Assembly (NCBI RefSeq): GCF_001887355.1
Contig: NZ_MPIN01000008.1
Location: 485,840-549,839 of the forward strand
DNA: 64,000 bases
From: Cystobacter ferrugineus
Lineage (GTDB): Bacteria; Myxococcota; Myxococcia; Myxococcales; Myxococcaceae
Direction: 5' to 3'
Position numbers and translations under genes: made by a program. Below, piece after piece: positions 27,718 through 36,720 of this stretch (position 1 is the stretch's first letter; each line of letters opens with the position of its first letter). The notes beneath the pieces are model-generated. The model saw nothing but the letters and a program-made list of their open reading frames with translations, was not told the origin of the DNA and did not search any database.

Positions 27718-29463
27718 TCAGCGCAGCAGCGCACGCAGCTCATCGGCCACGCGTTCCGCCGTGGGTCCGATGATGACCTGGATGGAACCCGCGGAGGGCT
27801 TGGCCACCCCGCGCGTCCCGAGCCCCTTCAGGGCCGTGTCGTTGACGCGCTGATCATCGACGACGATCAGCCGCAGACGGGTGGAGCAGCAGCCCACCTC
27901 GCGCACGTTGGAGGCCCCTCCCAACGCCTGCAACACCCCCCGGGCCAGCGTCTGTTCGGCGCTGCCGGAAACCGGGGCGCTCCCCCGGGCACCGCCGCCG
28001 CGCAGGACCTCCTGGATCTCCGAGGAGACCTGATCCGCTTGCGGGCCGATGATGATCTGCACACTGCCGGGCGCCGGACGGATGACGCCCCGGGAGCCGA
28101 GCGACTTGAGCACCGTCTCGTCGATGCGAGCGTTGTCCGCCACCGTCAAACGCAACCGCGTGGTGCAGGCGTCGACGGTTTGGATATTGCCCGCGCCGCC
28201 CAGGGCCTTGAGCCATGCCTCGCCCCGGGTCAGGGCGGGAGCCGGCAAGCCGCCATCGATGGAGGCGGCGCCAGCGGCCGGAGCCGGAGCCTCGTCCTCG
28301 CGGCCCAGGGTCTTCAGGTCGAAGCGCGCGATGCAGACGCTGAACAGCCCATAGTAGAGGGCGAAGTACGCCGCGCCCACCGGCAGGAGCAGCAAGGGCT
28401 GGGTGGACTGCTTGTAGTTGAGCACGTAGTCGAACAGACCCGCCGAGAAGCCGAAGCCGAGCTTCACCCCCAGTATGTCCATGGCGACGAGCGCCACGCC
28501 CGTGAGCACCGCGTGCAGCAGGTAGAGCGGCGGGGCGAGGAACATGAAGGCGAACTCGATGGGCTCGGTGACGCCCGTGAGGAAGGACGTCAGCGCCATC
28601 GACGTGAGCAGGCCGCCCACCTTGGCCCGATTGTGCGCGGGCGCCGCCCGGTACATGGCCAGACACGCCGCGGGCAGGCCGAACATCATCACCGGGAAGA
28701 AGCCCGTCATCATCGCGCCCGCGCTGGGGTCACCCGCGAAGAAGCGCTTCAGGTCTCCCGTCACGCCGTTGTAGTCGCCCAACAGGAACCACGCGACGTT
28801 GTTGAGGATGTGGTGCAGGCCCGTGACAAGCAGCAGGCGGTTGAAGAAGCCATACAGGAACAGCCCGAACCGGCCCGCGTTGAACACCGAGCGGGTCACC
28901 GCGTCCAGAGCGCCCTCGATCACCGGCCAGCCGAACCCGAACACCAGCGCGAGCACCAGGCAGACCACACCCGTGATGATGGGGATGAAGCGGCGCCCGC
29001 CGAAGAACGCCAGGTACTCCGGCAGCTTGATGTCCTTGTAGCGGTTGTACAGCATGCCCGCGAACAGGCCGGACAGGATGCCGGCCGGCATGCTGATCTT
29101 CGACTCCAGGCGCGCCTTGTAGCCCGACACCGCCAGATCCCGGGCCGCTCCCGCCAGCCCCTCGAGCACCGCCGGAGGCACCTCGACGAGCGCTTTCGTG
29201 CCCTCGATGGTGATGAAGAAGCCGACGGCGCCCGCGAGACCCGCCGCGCCATGGTTCTCCCGGGCGAAGCCCACCGCCACCCCCACCGCGAACAGCAGGC
29301 CGAGGTGGTCGAAGATGGCGCCGCCGGCGGCCGCCATGAAGCCAATACCCAACAGGTCTGGCTGTCCCAGACGCAGCAGGAGTCCCGCGATGGGCAGCAC
29401 CGCAATGGGCAACATCAAGGCGCGCCCAAGCTGTTGGACTCCCGCGAACTTGTTGCTCACCAT
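27718..29463 (-). CDS. nagE: N-acetylglucosamine-type PTS permease, EIIC-EIIB-EIIB
   Basis: 581 residues. The membrane EIIC domain (about 1-370) starts GVQQLGRALMLPIAVLPIAGLLL and contains the glucose-family motif GVTEPIEFAFMF. Two EIIB domains follow, each with its phosphorylation cysteine: TVDACTTRLRL near residue 430 and EVGCCSTRLRL near 524. NagE proteins usually have one EIIB and often a fused EIIA; here EIIB is doubled and EIIA is on the neighbouring protein. Reaction: uptake with phosphorylation of GlcNAc to GlcNAc-6-P at the inner membrane. The start is set by GGAGAG before the ATG at 29463. It lies 29 bp after the EIIA-HPr-EI gene. Confidence 0.9.
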   Translation of the reverse strand: MVSNKFAGVQQLGRALMLPIAVLPIAGLLLRLGQPDLLGIGFMAAAGGAIFDHLGLLFAVGVAVGFARENHGAAGLAGAVGFFITIEGTKALVEVPPAVLEGLAGAARDLAVSGYKARLESKISMPAGILSGLFAGMLYNRYKDIKLPEYLAFFGGRRFIPIITGVVCLVLALVFGFGWPVIEGALDAVTRSVFNAGRFGLFLYGFFNRLLLVTGLHHILNNVAWFLLGDYNGVTGDLKRFFAGDPSAGAMMTGFFPVMMFGLPAACLAMYRAAPAHNRAKVGGLLTSMALTSFLTGVTEPIEFAFMFLAPPLYLLHAVLTGVALVAMDILGVKLGFGFSAGLFDYVLNYKQSTQPLLLLPVGAAYFALYYGLFSVCIARFDLKTLGREDEAPAPAAGAASIDGGLPAPALTRGEAWLKALGGAGNIQTVDACTTRLRLTVADNARIDETVLKSLGSRGVIRPAPGSVQIIIGPQADQVSSEIQEVLRGGGARGSAPVSGSAEQTLARGVLQALGGASNVREVGCCSTRLRLIVVDDQRVNDTALKGLGTRGVAKPSAGSIQVIIGPTAERVADELRALLR

Positions 29464-29492
29464 GCTTCTCTCCGTTGAAACGATGCGACCGG

Positions 29493-32075
29493 TCACAGGC
29501 CCGGCCAGGTATTCGTCACGAGGGCACGCACTTCGTCACCACTCTCCAGCTCCAGGGCCTTGCGCGCGACGTCCGCGCACGCGGCCAGCGAGAGCGTGCG
29601 GATGAGCGCCTTGTGGCTGGGAATCACCGAGGGAGCCACCGACAGCTCGGTGACGCCCAGGCCGATGAGCAGCGGCGCCGCGCGCGCGTCCGACGCGATG
29701 CCGCCGCACACCGCCACCGGGCGGGAATGCTTGCGCGCGCCTTCCACCGTCTGCGCCACCAGCCGCAGCACGCCCGGGTGCAGGCCGTCGAGCTGCGCCG
29801 CCACGTGCGGATTGCCCCGGTCCATGGCGAGCCCGTACTGCGTCAGGTCATTGGTGCCGATGGAGAGGAAGTCCGCCTCGGCCGCCAGGCGCTCGGACAG
29901 CACCGCGGCCACGGGCACCTCGATCATCGCGCCGAGCTGCACCGGCGTGGTGACGCCCAGCGCCTGGCGCTCCTCCTCCAGCATGACGCGCACCGCGCGC
30001 AGCTCGTGCGCGGAGGTGATCATGGGCACCAGGACGCGGCAGACGCCCTCGGGCTTCACCCGGAGGATGGCGCGCAACTGGGTGCGCAGCATCTCGGGGT
30101 AGCGCAGCGACACACGCACTCCCCGCAGACCGAGCACCGGGTTCTCCTCGCGCGGCAGGGGCATGTAGGCCAGGGGCTTGTCACCGCCCACGTCGAGCGT
30201 GCGGATGACGAGCGGCCTGCCGCCCAGGGCCGTGGCGATCGTCTGGTACTGCGCGGTCTGCTCGGACTCGCTCGGCGCGGTGGTGCGCTCCAGGAAGAGG
30301 AACTCGCTGCGCAGCAGCCCACACCCCTCGGCGCCCTGGCTGGCGGCGGCCGCCGCGTCACCGGGACGCCCGAGGTTGGCGAAGACCTCGATGCGCGCGC
30401 CATCCAGCGTGTGGCATCCCTCGTGCGCCTTGGCCAGATAGGCCTCGCGACGGGTGGCCCGCTCGGCGAGCGCCCGCAAGGTGGCCTCCTGCTGGGCGGC
30501 GCTGGGGTTGACCTGGACCTCGGCCCGGTCTCCGTTGACGATCAGCGTCGCGCCCGTGGGCACGCGCAGGGCCGCGTCTCCCGCGGCCACCACCGCCGGA
30601 ATGCCCAGCCCCGCGGCCAGGATGGCCACGTGCGAGGTGGGGCCGCCCTTCGCGGTGCAGATGGCCGCCAGCCGGCCCGCCGGCACCTCCGCCAGATCCG
30701 AGGGCAGCAGCTCATCGGCGACGAGGATGGCGTTGGAGGGCAGCTCGGTGGGAACGCGCGAACCGTTCTTGCCCGTCAGCAAGGCGATGACGCGCCGGCC
30801 GATGTCGCGCAGGTCCCCACCGCGCTCCGCCAGCAGCTCGTTCTCCAGTTCCTGCAGCATCCCCACGTGCAGCTCGGTCGCCGAGCGCCACGCCCACTCG
30901 GCGCTGTGTCCCGCCGAGAGGGAGCGGCCCGCGGCATCGTTGAGCTCGGGGTCATCGAGCAGCTCGAGGTGCGCGCGGAAGATATCCGCGTGCGTCCCGT
31001 CTCCCACCGACCGCTCGATCATCAGCTCGACCTCGTGGCGCACACCCGCGAGCGCCTCGGAGAGGCGGCGCTGCTCCTCCGCGAGGCCCCGGCCCCGCTG
31101 GTTGAGCTCCACCTGATCCTCGAGCACCCGGATGGCGATGCCCACCGCGACGCCCGGAGCGGCCGACGTGCCCTGGAACAGGGCCGGACGGTCGGACGGG
31201 AAGAAGGACACCGGGGCAGACGCGGAGCCGGACGCGGACGCCGCGGCGGGCGCGGAGGGCTCGGCGATGGGCTGCACGGTGTCACCCAGCCCGCTGGTCA
31301 CCAGGTCCACCAGGGCCTGGACGCGCTGCTCGGCCTGCGCGCCCTCGACGGTGATCGTCAGCGTGTCGCCATGGCGAGCCCCCAGGCTCATCAGCGCCAC
31401 GACGCTCTTGCCGTTGACGGTGCGCTCGCCACACGACACGCGCACCACGCCCGGGTGCATCGCGGCGTGACGGCTGAACACGGCGGCGGGACGCGCATGC
31501 AGACCATGGGGGATGAGCAGCCGCACCCGCCGCGCGGACGAGTCTCCCGCCACCTCGGCCACCGGCTGCGCCGTGCCCCCCTCGACCTCCAGCAGGGGCT
31601 CGCCCACCGCCACCTCGCGAGCCTCCACCTTCTGCTTGATGGTGTGCGTGTCCCCGTTGACCACCACCATCACCGTCAACAGGCTGCGCGCCTTGCGGGC
31701 CAGCAGATCCATGTCGAAGCCGATGAGCGGCTCGCCCACCCGCACCCGCTGCCCCTCCTGGACATGGGCGATGAAGCCCTCGCCGCGCAGGTTCACGGTG
31801 TCGATGCCGATGTGCAGGAGCACCTCCGCGCCCGTTCCCGTGCGCAGCGTACAGGCGTGACGCGAGGCGTGCACCGACACCACGACCCCCTCGCACGGAG
31901 CGCGCAGCTCGGACGAGGTGGGGTCGACCGCGATGCCATCTCCCACCATGCGCTGAGCGAAGGCGGGATCCGGAACCTCTTCCAGCGGCGTCGCCCAACC
32001 CGCGATCGGCGCGACGAGTTTCAACGTGGACAAGCTTTGCGTCTCCATGGGTGAGCTGAGTCTCAGCGAGGACAT
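29493..32075 (-). CDS. nagF: PTS EIIA(Glc type)-HPr-EI fusion phosphotransfer protein
   Basis: 860 residues with three PTS modules in order. EIIA of the Crr family: EVLLHIGIDTVNLRGEGF with the active His (about 20-160). HPr: IPHGLHARPAAVFSRHA with phosphorylatable His (about 185-270). Enzyme I: KGGPTSHVAILAAGLGIPAVV with the active His, GTNDLTQYGLAMDRGN, and AVCGGIASD with the conserved Cys. It therefore carries phosphate from PEP all the way to the EIIB of the adjacent permease without help from other PTS proteins. Its start overlaps murQ by 13 bp. AAGGAGAAGAG lies upstream. Confidence 0.93.
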   Translation of the reverse strand: MSSLRLSSPMETQSLSTLKLVAPIAGWATPLEEVPDPAFAQRMVGDGIAVDPTSSELRAPCEGVVVSVHASRHACTLRTGTGAEVLLHIGIDTVNLRGEGFIAHVQEGQRVRVGEPLIGFDMDLLARKARSLLTVMVVVNGDTHTIKQKVEAREVAVGEPLLEVEGGTAQPVAEVAGDSSARRVRLLIPHGLHARPAAVFSRHAAMHPGVVRVSCGERTVNGKSVVALMSLGARHGDTLTITVEGAQAEQRVQALVDLVTSGLGDTVQPIAEPSAPAAASASGSASAPVSFFPSDRPALFQGTSAAPGVAVGIAIRVLEDQVELNQRGRGLAEEQRRLSEALAGVRHEVELMIERSVGDGTHADIFRAHLELLDDPELNDAAGRSLSAGHSAEWAWRSATELHVGMLQELENELLAERGGDLRDIGRRVIALLTGKNGSRVPTELPSNAILVADELLPSDLAEVPAGRLAAICTAKGGPTSHVAILAAGLGIPAVVAAGDAALRVPTGATLIVNGDRAEVQVNPSAAQQEATLRALAERATRREAYLAKAHEGCHTLDGARIEVFANLGRPGDAAAAASQGAEGCGLLRSEFLFLERTTAPSESEQTAQYQTIATALGGRPLVIRTLDVGGDKPLAYMPLPREENPVLGLRGVRVSLRYPEMLRTQLRAILRVKPEGVCRVLVPMITSAHELRAVRVMLEEERQALGVTTPVQLGAMIEVPVAAVLSERLAAEADFLSIGTNDLTQYGLAMDRGNPHVAAQLDGLHPGVLRLVAQTVEGARKHSRPVAVCGGIASDARAAPLLIGLGVTELSVAPSVIPSHKALIRTLSLAACADVARKALELESGDEVRALVTNTWPGL

Positions 32076-32974
32076 GGTCCGCTCTTCTCCTTGGATGCGC
32101 TCTCCAAAGCGGCGCGCAGGTTACCCCCCGAGCGAACGAGGGCGAGATCGGCATCGGCCGGGGACAGGCCCGCGAGCCCGAGGACGGCGCGGGGGATGTC
32201 TCCATGGCGGGCGAGGGCGTCCGCGGCGGCGGTCTCCTCGACTCCGGCGATGCGGGAAATGATGGTGACGCAGCGCTGGCGCAGCTTCGCGTTCTCCGGC
32301 CGCACGTTGCACATCATGTTGTCGAAGACGAGGCCCAGGCCCGTCATGACGGCCGTGGAGAAGAGGTTGAGCACCACCTTCTGGGCCGTTCCCGCGCCCA
32401 GCCGGGTGGAGCCGGCGAGCACCTCCGCCCCCGTGTGCACGACCACCGCATGCTCCGCGGCGGCCACCAGCGGCGAGCCCTCCACGCTGGCGATGGCCAC
32501 CGTCAAGGCGCCCCGGCGCCGGGCCTCTTCCACCACGCCCACGGTGAAGGCGCTGCCGCCACTCGCGGAGACGCCCAGCACCACGTCCGCCGGACCGGGG
32601 TGCAACTCCCCCACCCGGGCGCGGCCCGTCCCCGCGTCGTCCTCGGCCCCCGCGTCCAGGCCGCGCGCGAGGTCCAACCCTCCCGCCAGCAGCACCGAGA
32701 GCCGGGTCGACGGCCAGCCAAACGTTCCGGGCAACTCCAGGGCGTCCAGCGCCGCGAGCGCGCCCGCCGAACCCGCCCCCGCGTAGATCAACCGTCCCTG
32801 ACCGCCCGCCAGCCTCTCCCGGGCCGCGTCCACGGCTCGCCCCAACGCGGGCAACGCGGGCAGGCAGGCGGCCACCGCCCGCGACTGACCGCTCCACAGC
32901 GTTTCGAGCACTTCTGCGGTCCCCCAACCATCCAGCCCCTGGAATCGCCGGGCCGCCGCTTCCGTCTCCTTCAT
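32063..32974 (-). CDS. murQ: N-acetylmuramic acid 6-phosphate etherase-like SIS protein
   Basis: 303 residues, the usual MurQ length. The SIS domain has RLIYAGAGSAGALAALDALELPGTFG, SASGGSAFTVG, and the MurQ C-terminal pattern AGTAQKVVLNLFSTAVMTGLG then MMCNVRPENAKLRQR. Reaction of the family: MurNAc-6-P to GlcNAc-6-P plus D-lactate. It is first in the murQ-nagF-nagE operon, so the PTS may also bring in MurNAc from cell walls of prey or from recycling. The start at 32974 is chosen because GGGGGAGGCC precedes it. It is divergent from the GntR gene. Confidence 0.85.
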   Translation of the reverse strand: MKETEAAARRFQGLDGWGTAEVLETLWSGQSRAVAACLPALPALGRAVDAARERLAGGQGRLIYAGAGSAGALAALDALELPGTFGWPSTRLSVLLAGGLDLARGLDAGAEDDAGTGRARVGELHPGPADVVLGVSASGGSAFTVGVVEEARRRGALTVAIASVEGSPLVAAAEHAVVVHTGAEVLAGSTRLGAGTAQKVVLNLFSTAVMTGLGLVFDNMMCNVRPENAKLRQRCVTIISRIAGVEETAAADALARHGDIPRAVLGLAGLSPADADLALVRSGGNLRAALESASKEKSGPCPR

Positions 32975-32998
32975 CAACGTGGCCTCCCCCGGATCAAC

Positions 32999-33030
32999 TG
33001 GTATTAGATTGGACTGGTGCACCATACCAG
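32999..33030. promoter_or_regulatory. Candidate operator near murQ (TGGTAT inverted pair, TGGTGCACCA palindrome)
   Basis: TGGTAT at 32999-33004 and its inverse ATACCA at 33024-33029 bracket a perfect 10-bp palindrome TGGTGCACCA (33015-33024), 25-55 bp upstream of the murQ start. Sites built from TGGT/ACCA halves are what NagR/DasR-type GntR regulators bind, and such a regulator is encoded just to the right. Confidence 0.45.
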
Positions 33031-33173
33031 CACGATTCCTGATTTCAACGTCGAAGTTGCCATTTTGGCAGGCAGGCAAGCTCCCCATCGGAGGATTCTC
33101 GATGAATCCCCTGTGATTTCAGCTACTTCAAACGCCTAATAGGAGCTGGAAGCCGTTATTCAGACTTGCGTCA

Positions 33174-33201
33174 TGGTCTTAAAGTGGTATCTTCATGGTA
33201 T
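33174..33201 (+). promoter_or_regulatory. Three TGGT direct repeats at 11-bp steps upstream of the GntR gene
   Basis: TGGT begins at 33174, 33185 and 33196, one helical turn apart; the last two are TGGTAT. They lie 25-52 bp upstream of the gntR ATG at 33226 and share the hexamer with the murQ-side site, so they may be autoregulatory operator units. Confidence 0.45.
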
Positions 33202-33225
33202 TACGAGCCCAAGGAAGAAGGAGTC

Positions 33226-34017
33226 ATGTCGATTCATCAGAGCGGAGTGGAAGCCCTCGATCGGGACGCGCTGTCCAACGACCTGCCACTGCCGCTCTAC
33301 CTCCAGCTCGCGCGCTATCTGCGGGGGCAGATCATCAGCGGCCGGTTCGGCCATCGGGACGCCCTGCCCGGCGAGCGGGAGATGGCGGAGCGCTTCAGCG
33401 TGTCGCGCGTCACGGTGCGCAAGGCCATCAAGGAACTGCTGGACGAGGGGCTGCTGCAACAGCGCCAGGGCGTGGGCACCTTCGTCAACCGCGGCACCAG
33501 CCCCTATGTGGAGCAGCGCCTGTCCACGCTGACCAGCTTCTCCGAGGACATGAGCTCGCGAGGCCTCACCGCGGGCTCGGTGTGGCTCAACCGCAAGGTG
33601 ACGGCGGCGAGCCCCGAGGAGGCCCTGGCCCTCGGGCTGAGCCCGGGCGCCACCGTCAGCCGCATGCAGCGCCTGCGCACCGCCAACGGCAACGCCATGG
33701 CGCTGGAGACGGCGGTCATCCCCACGCGCTTCCTGGCCGACCCCCTGGAGGTCCAGGGCTCGCTCTATGACACGCTCCGGCGCAAGGGCTTCACCCCCCA
33801 CCGCGCCCTGCAGCGCCTGTCCGCCATCCAGCTACCCGCCGAACAGGCCGAGCAGCTCGGCGTGCCCGAGGGCTCCGCCGCCCTCTACATCGAGCGGCGG
33901 ACGCTGCTCGAGGACGGCACCCCGCTGGAGTTCGTCCGCTCCCAATACCGGGGCGACGCCTACGACTTCATCGTCGAATTGAACCTGGCCGCCCCGGCCC
34001 GAGAGGTGAACCGATGA
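33226..34017 (+). CDS. GntR/HutC-family repressor with UTRA domain (NagR/DasR-like)
   Basis: 263 residues. The winged helix (YLQLARYLRGQIISGRFGHRD...LPGEREMAERFSVSRVTVRKAIKELLDEGLLQQRQGVGTF) is a textbook GntR domain, followed by a UTRA ligand domain (about 95-250, ending EFVRSQYRGDAYDF). Family members in this context bind GlcN-6-P or GlcNAc-6-P and repress amino-sugar genes. It is first in a plus-strand operon with the deaminase and nagA, and divergent from murQ. The start at 33226 follows AAGAAGGAGTC; a TGGT repeat array lies just upstream. Confidence 0.92.
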   Translation: MSIHQSGVEALDRDALSNDLPLPLYLQLARYLRGQIISGRFGHRDALPGEREMAERFSVSRVTVRKAIKELLDEGLLQQRQGVGTFVNRGTSPYVEQRLSTLTSFSEDMSSRGLTAGSVWLNRKVTAASPEEALALGLSPGATVSRMQRLRTANGNAMALETAVIPTRFLADPLEVQGSLYDTLRRKGFTPHRALQRLSAIQLPAEQAEQLGVPEGSAALYIERRTLLEDGTPLEFVRSQYRGDAYDFIVELNLAAPAREVNR

Positions 34018-35072
34018 GCCTCACTCCCCAAGCCGTCCATCCCGTGGTCCCGCAGGTGCCCGCCATGGCGCGCGAGGCCGCCCAGGCGGCGGACGCCGCG
34101 CGCCAGCAGATTACCCGTTGCGCGGGTACCTTCGCCGAGCTGGGCGAGCGGCTGCGTCAGCACCCGCCCCGCTTCATCATCACCTGCGCGCGCGGCAGCT
34201 CCGACCACGCGGCCAGCTATGGCAAGTACCTCATCGAGACCACGCTGGGCCGCGCCGTGGCCTCCGTGGGGCCGAGCGTGGCGTCCGTCTACAACACCCC
34301 GCTGGACTGGAAGGACAGCCTCTTCATCGCCGTGTCGCAGTCGGGCCGCAGCCCGGACCTGCTGCGGCTGACGGAAGCGGCGCGCGAGGCGGGCGCGCTC
34401 GTCGTCGGCTTCGTCAACCACGAGGACTCCCCGCTCATGCGCATGTGCGACGTGGGCATTCCGCTGTGCGCCGGCCCCGAGCAGAGCGTCGCCGCCACCA
34501 AGTCCTATCTGCTCTCCGGCCTCGCCTTCCTGCAGCTCGTGGCGCACTGGTCCCAGGAGCCGGAGCTGCGTGACGCGGTGGTCCGGCTCCCCGAGGCGCT
34601 GGAGGCGGCGCGCGCGCTCGACTGGTCTCCCTCGCTCTTGCGGCTCGCCGAGGCGCGCGGCCTGTACGTGCTCGGGCGCGGCATCGGCCTGGGCGCCGCC
34701 CTGGAGATGGCGCTCAAGTTCAAGGAGACGTGCCGGCTGCACGCCGAGGCCTTCAGCACCGCCGAGGTGCTCCACGGCCCGCTGGCCCTGGTGGGCCCCG
34801 GCTTCCCCGTGCTGGCGCTCGGCCAGGAGGACAACTCCGCGGGCAGCACCCGGGACGTGGTGCGCCGGCTCGTCGAGCTGGGCGCCGAGGTCCGCTCGGT
34901 GCTCGACGTGCCCGGCACGGAGGCGCTGCCTTCCGTCCCCGGCATCCCCACCGCCATCGCTCCCCTGTGCCAGGTGCAGAGCTTCTACATGGCGGTGCAC
35001 CGGCTGGCCGTGGCGCGCCGGCTCGATCCGGACGCGCCCCCCCACCTGCGCAAAGTGACGGAGACCGTGTGA
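34014..35072 (+). CDS. SIS-domain glucosamine-6-phosphate deaminase (NagB-II type)
   Basis: 352 residues with two SIS domains: FIITCARGSSDHAASYGKYL and AVSQSGRSPDLLRLTEAAREAG in the first, GLYVLGRGIGLGAALEMALKFKET then EVLHGPLALV in the second. It resembles the isomerase half of GlmS but lacks the amidotransferase domain, as NagB-II/AgaS-type proteins do. Reaction expected: GlcN-6-P to fructose-6-P plus ammonia. It overlaps gntR by 4 bp (ATGA) and nagA by 1 bp, so the three are translationally coupled. No classical NagB is seen in the window. Confidence 0.9.
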   Translation: MSLTPQAVHPVVPQVPAMAREAAQAADAARQQITRCAGTFAELGERLRQHPPRFIITCARGSSDHAASYGKYLIETTLGRAVASVGPSVASVYNTPLDWKDSLFIAVSQSGRSPDLLRLTEAAREAGALVVGFVNHEDSPLMRMCDVGIPLCAGPEQSVAATKSYLLSGLAFLQLVAHWSQEPELRDAVVRLPEALEAARALDWSPSLLRLAEARGLYVLGRGIGLGAALEMALKFKETCRLHAEAFSTAEVLHGPLALVGPGFPVLALGQEDNSAGSTRDVVRRLVELGAEVRSVLDVPGTEALPSVPGIPTAIAPLCQVQSFYMAVHRLAVARRLDPDAPPHLRKVTETV

Positions 35073-36235
35073 TGAAACGCGTGCTGAGTGGGGCCCGGGT
35101 CTTCACGGGCGAGCAATTCGTGGACGGCCACTGCGTGGTGCTCGAGGACGGGCACGTGGCCGCCGTGGTACCGGCCTCGGCCGCGCCCACCGGCGCCGAG
35201 CAGGTCCGGCTGCCCGGGGACGCGCTGCTGGTGCCCGGCTTCATCGACACCCAGGTCAACGGCGCGGGGGGTGTGCTGTTCAACGACACGCCCACCGCCG
35301 AGGCGGCGCTCGCCATCGCGGCGGCCTCGCGGCGCTCGGGCACGACGGGACTGCTGCCCACCTTCATCACGGACGAGCAGGTGAAGATGCAGCGGGCGTG
35401 CGAGGCCACCCTGGAGGCCATGGCCCGTCCCGCCAGCGGCGTGCTCGGCATCCACCTGGAGGGCCCCTTCATCAGCGGCGACCGGCCCGGCGTGCATGAT
35501 CCGCGTTTCATCCGCACGCCCGAGGCCCGGGACCTCGACTACCTGATGGCACTGCCCGAGCGTCTCGCCACCCACGCGGGCCGGCTGTTGCTGACGCTGG
35601 CACCCGAGCGAGTGGAGGACGGCCTCCTCACGCGGCTCGCCGCGGCGGGAGTGCTGCTCGCGGCGGGCCACACGGCGGCGCCCTACGAGCGCACCCGCGA
35701 TGCCCTGCGCGCGGGCGTGCGCGGCTTCACCCACCTGTTCAACGCCATGCCGCCCTTGACCAACCGCCAGCCGGGCCCCGCCCTGGCCGCGATCGAGTCC
35801 GAGGAGGCCTGGTGCGGCGTCATCGCCGATGGCATCCACGTCCACCCGTCGCTGCTGCGCATGCTCGTGAAGAGCAAGCCGCCCGGCAAGGTGTACCTGG
35901 TGACGGACGCCATGCCGCCGGTGGGCACCGACGCGCGCTCCTTCACCCTCTATGGGCAGACCATCCTGCGCCGGGACGGGCGGCTGGTGACGGAGAACGG
36001 CACCCTGGCCGGCGCCGACATCGACATGGTGACGGCGGTGCGCAACTGCGTGCGCCTGCTCCGGCTGCCCCTCGAGGACAGCCTGCGCATGGCCTCGCTC
36101 TACCCGGCGAGCTTCCTCGGACTGGAGGGACAGCTCGGACGGATCGCGCGGGGATACCGCGCGGACCTCGCCCTGCTGCGGCCGGACCTCACCGTGCTCG
36201 CCACGTGGGTGGCGGGCCAGGTGCAGTGGTACTGA
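35072..36235 (+). CDS. nagA: N-acetylglucosamine-6-phosphate deacetylase
   Basis: 387 residues. The amidohydrolase fold carries the NagA signatures PGFIDTQVNGAGGVLFND, GIHLEGPFISGDRPGVHD, AAGHTAAPYE, THLFNAMPP and VTDAMPPVG; the Glu of HLEGP and the two His of the GHT and THLFNAM motifs are metal ligands. Reaction: GlcNAc-6-P to GlcN-6-P plus acetate in the cytoplasm, preparing substrate for the upstream deaminase. Last gene of the operon; ATG overlaps the previous stop (TGATG). Confidence 0.95.
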   Translation: MKRVLSGARVFTGEQFVDGHCVVLEDGHVAAVVPASAAPTGAEQVRLPGDALLVPGFIDTQVNGAGGVLFNDTPTAEAALAIAAASRRSGTTGLLPTFITDEQVKMQRACEATLEAMARPASGVLGIHLEGPFISGDRPGVHDPRFIRTPEARDLDYLMALPERLATHAGRLLLTLAPERVEDGLLTRLAAAGVLLAAGHTAAPYERTRDALRAGVRGFTHLFNAMPPLTNRQPGPALAAIESEEAWCGVIADGIHVHPSLLRMLVKSKPPGKVYLVTDAMPPVGTDARSFTLYGQTILRRDGRLVTENGTLAGADIDMVTAVRNCVRLLRLPLEDSLRMASLYPASFLGLEGQLGRIARGYRADLALLRPDLTVLATWVAGQVQWY

Positions 36236-36242
36236 GCCCCGC

Positions 36243-36557
36243 TCAGGGGCTCGAACACCTGACCTGGAGCGGGTAGGACTCCATCAGGACACAGCGGGCT
36301 CCGTCCGAGCACGACAGCAGCTCGGAGCAGGCGGTCGTCGCATCGAGACAGCGCGCCTGCCGCTCCCCCTCCAGGGTGAAGGCGATGCAGCTCTTGCCCT
36401 CGGCGCACGCCGGAAGCTCCACGCCACACACGGGTGCTTGCTCCAGGCTGGCCCCCGACCGCACCGTCAGGCTCGCCTCGCGCGGCGCGCCCTCCTGCGT
36501 GGTCCGGCATGCGCCCAGCAGACCCAGCATCAACAGACCGCCCATCCATCTCGACAC
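36243..36557 (-). CDS. Small cysteine-rich lipoprotein, unknown function
   Basis: 104 residues from a GTG start, preceded at distance by GGAGGAGAGGGG. The signal MGGLLMLGLLGAC is a clear lipobox. The mature part holds six further cysteines in pairs (VCGVELPAC, CIAF, CLDATTACSELLSC), suggesting disulfides in the periplasm or on the surface. It resembles the many small lineage-specific lipoproteins of myxobacteria. It is convergent with nagA, 7 bp apart. An ATG at 36545 is an alternative start. Confidence 0.55.
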   Translation of the reverse strand: MSRWMGGLLMLGLLGACRTTQEGAPREASLTVRSGASLEQAPVCGVELPACAEGKSCIAFTLEGERQARCLDATTACSELLSCSDGARCVLMESYPLQVRCSSP

Positions 36558-36720
36558 GCTTGAAACCCCTCTCCTCCGGTCTCGCCCGGGAAACGATGGG
36601 GGAGAGAACTCCTCCACCCCCACGGGTCTGGAAGCTACCAGCGCGCTCGCGGCGCGGGCGCGGGGAGTGATGGGCCCCTCCGCGCCACTGTCCTGGAGGT
36701 AGCACGACGAGGCCTCGCGA

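Noticed and set aside
24865..29478. Very long plus-strand open frame across the GH20 and PTS genes
   Set aside because: It is antisense to clearly recognisable GH20 and NagE genes. GC-rich third positions leave long open frames on the opposite strand; its product is His/Arg-rich without any motif.
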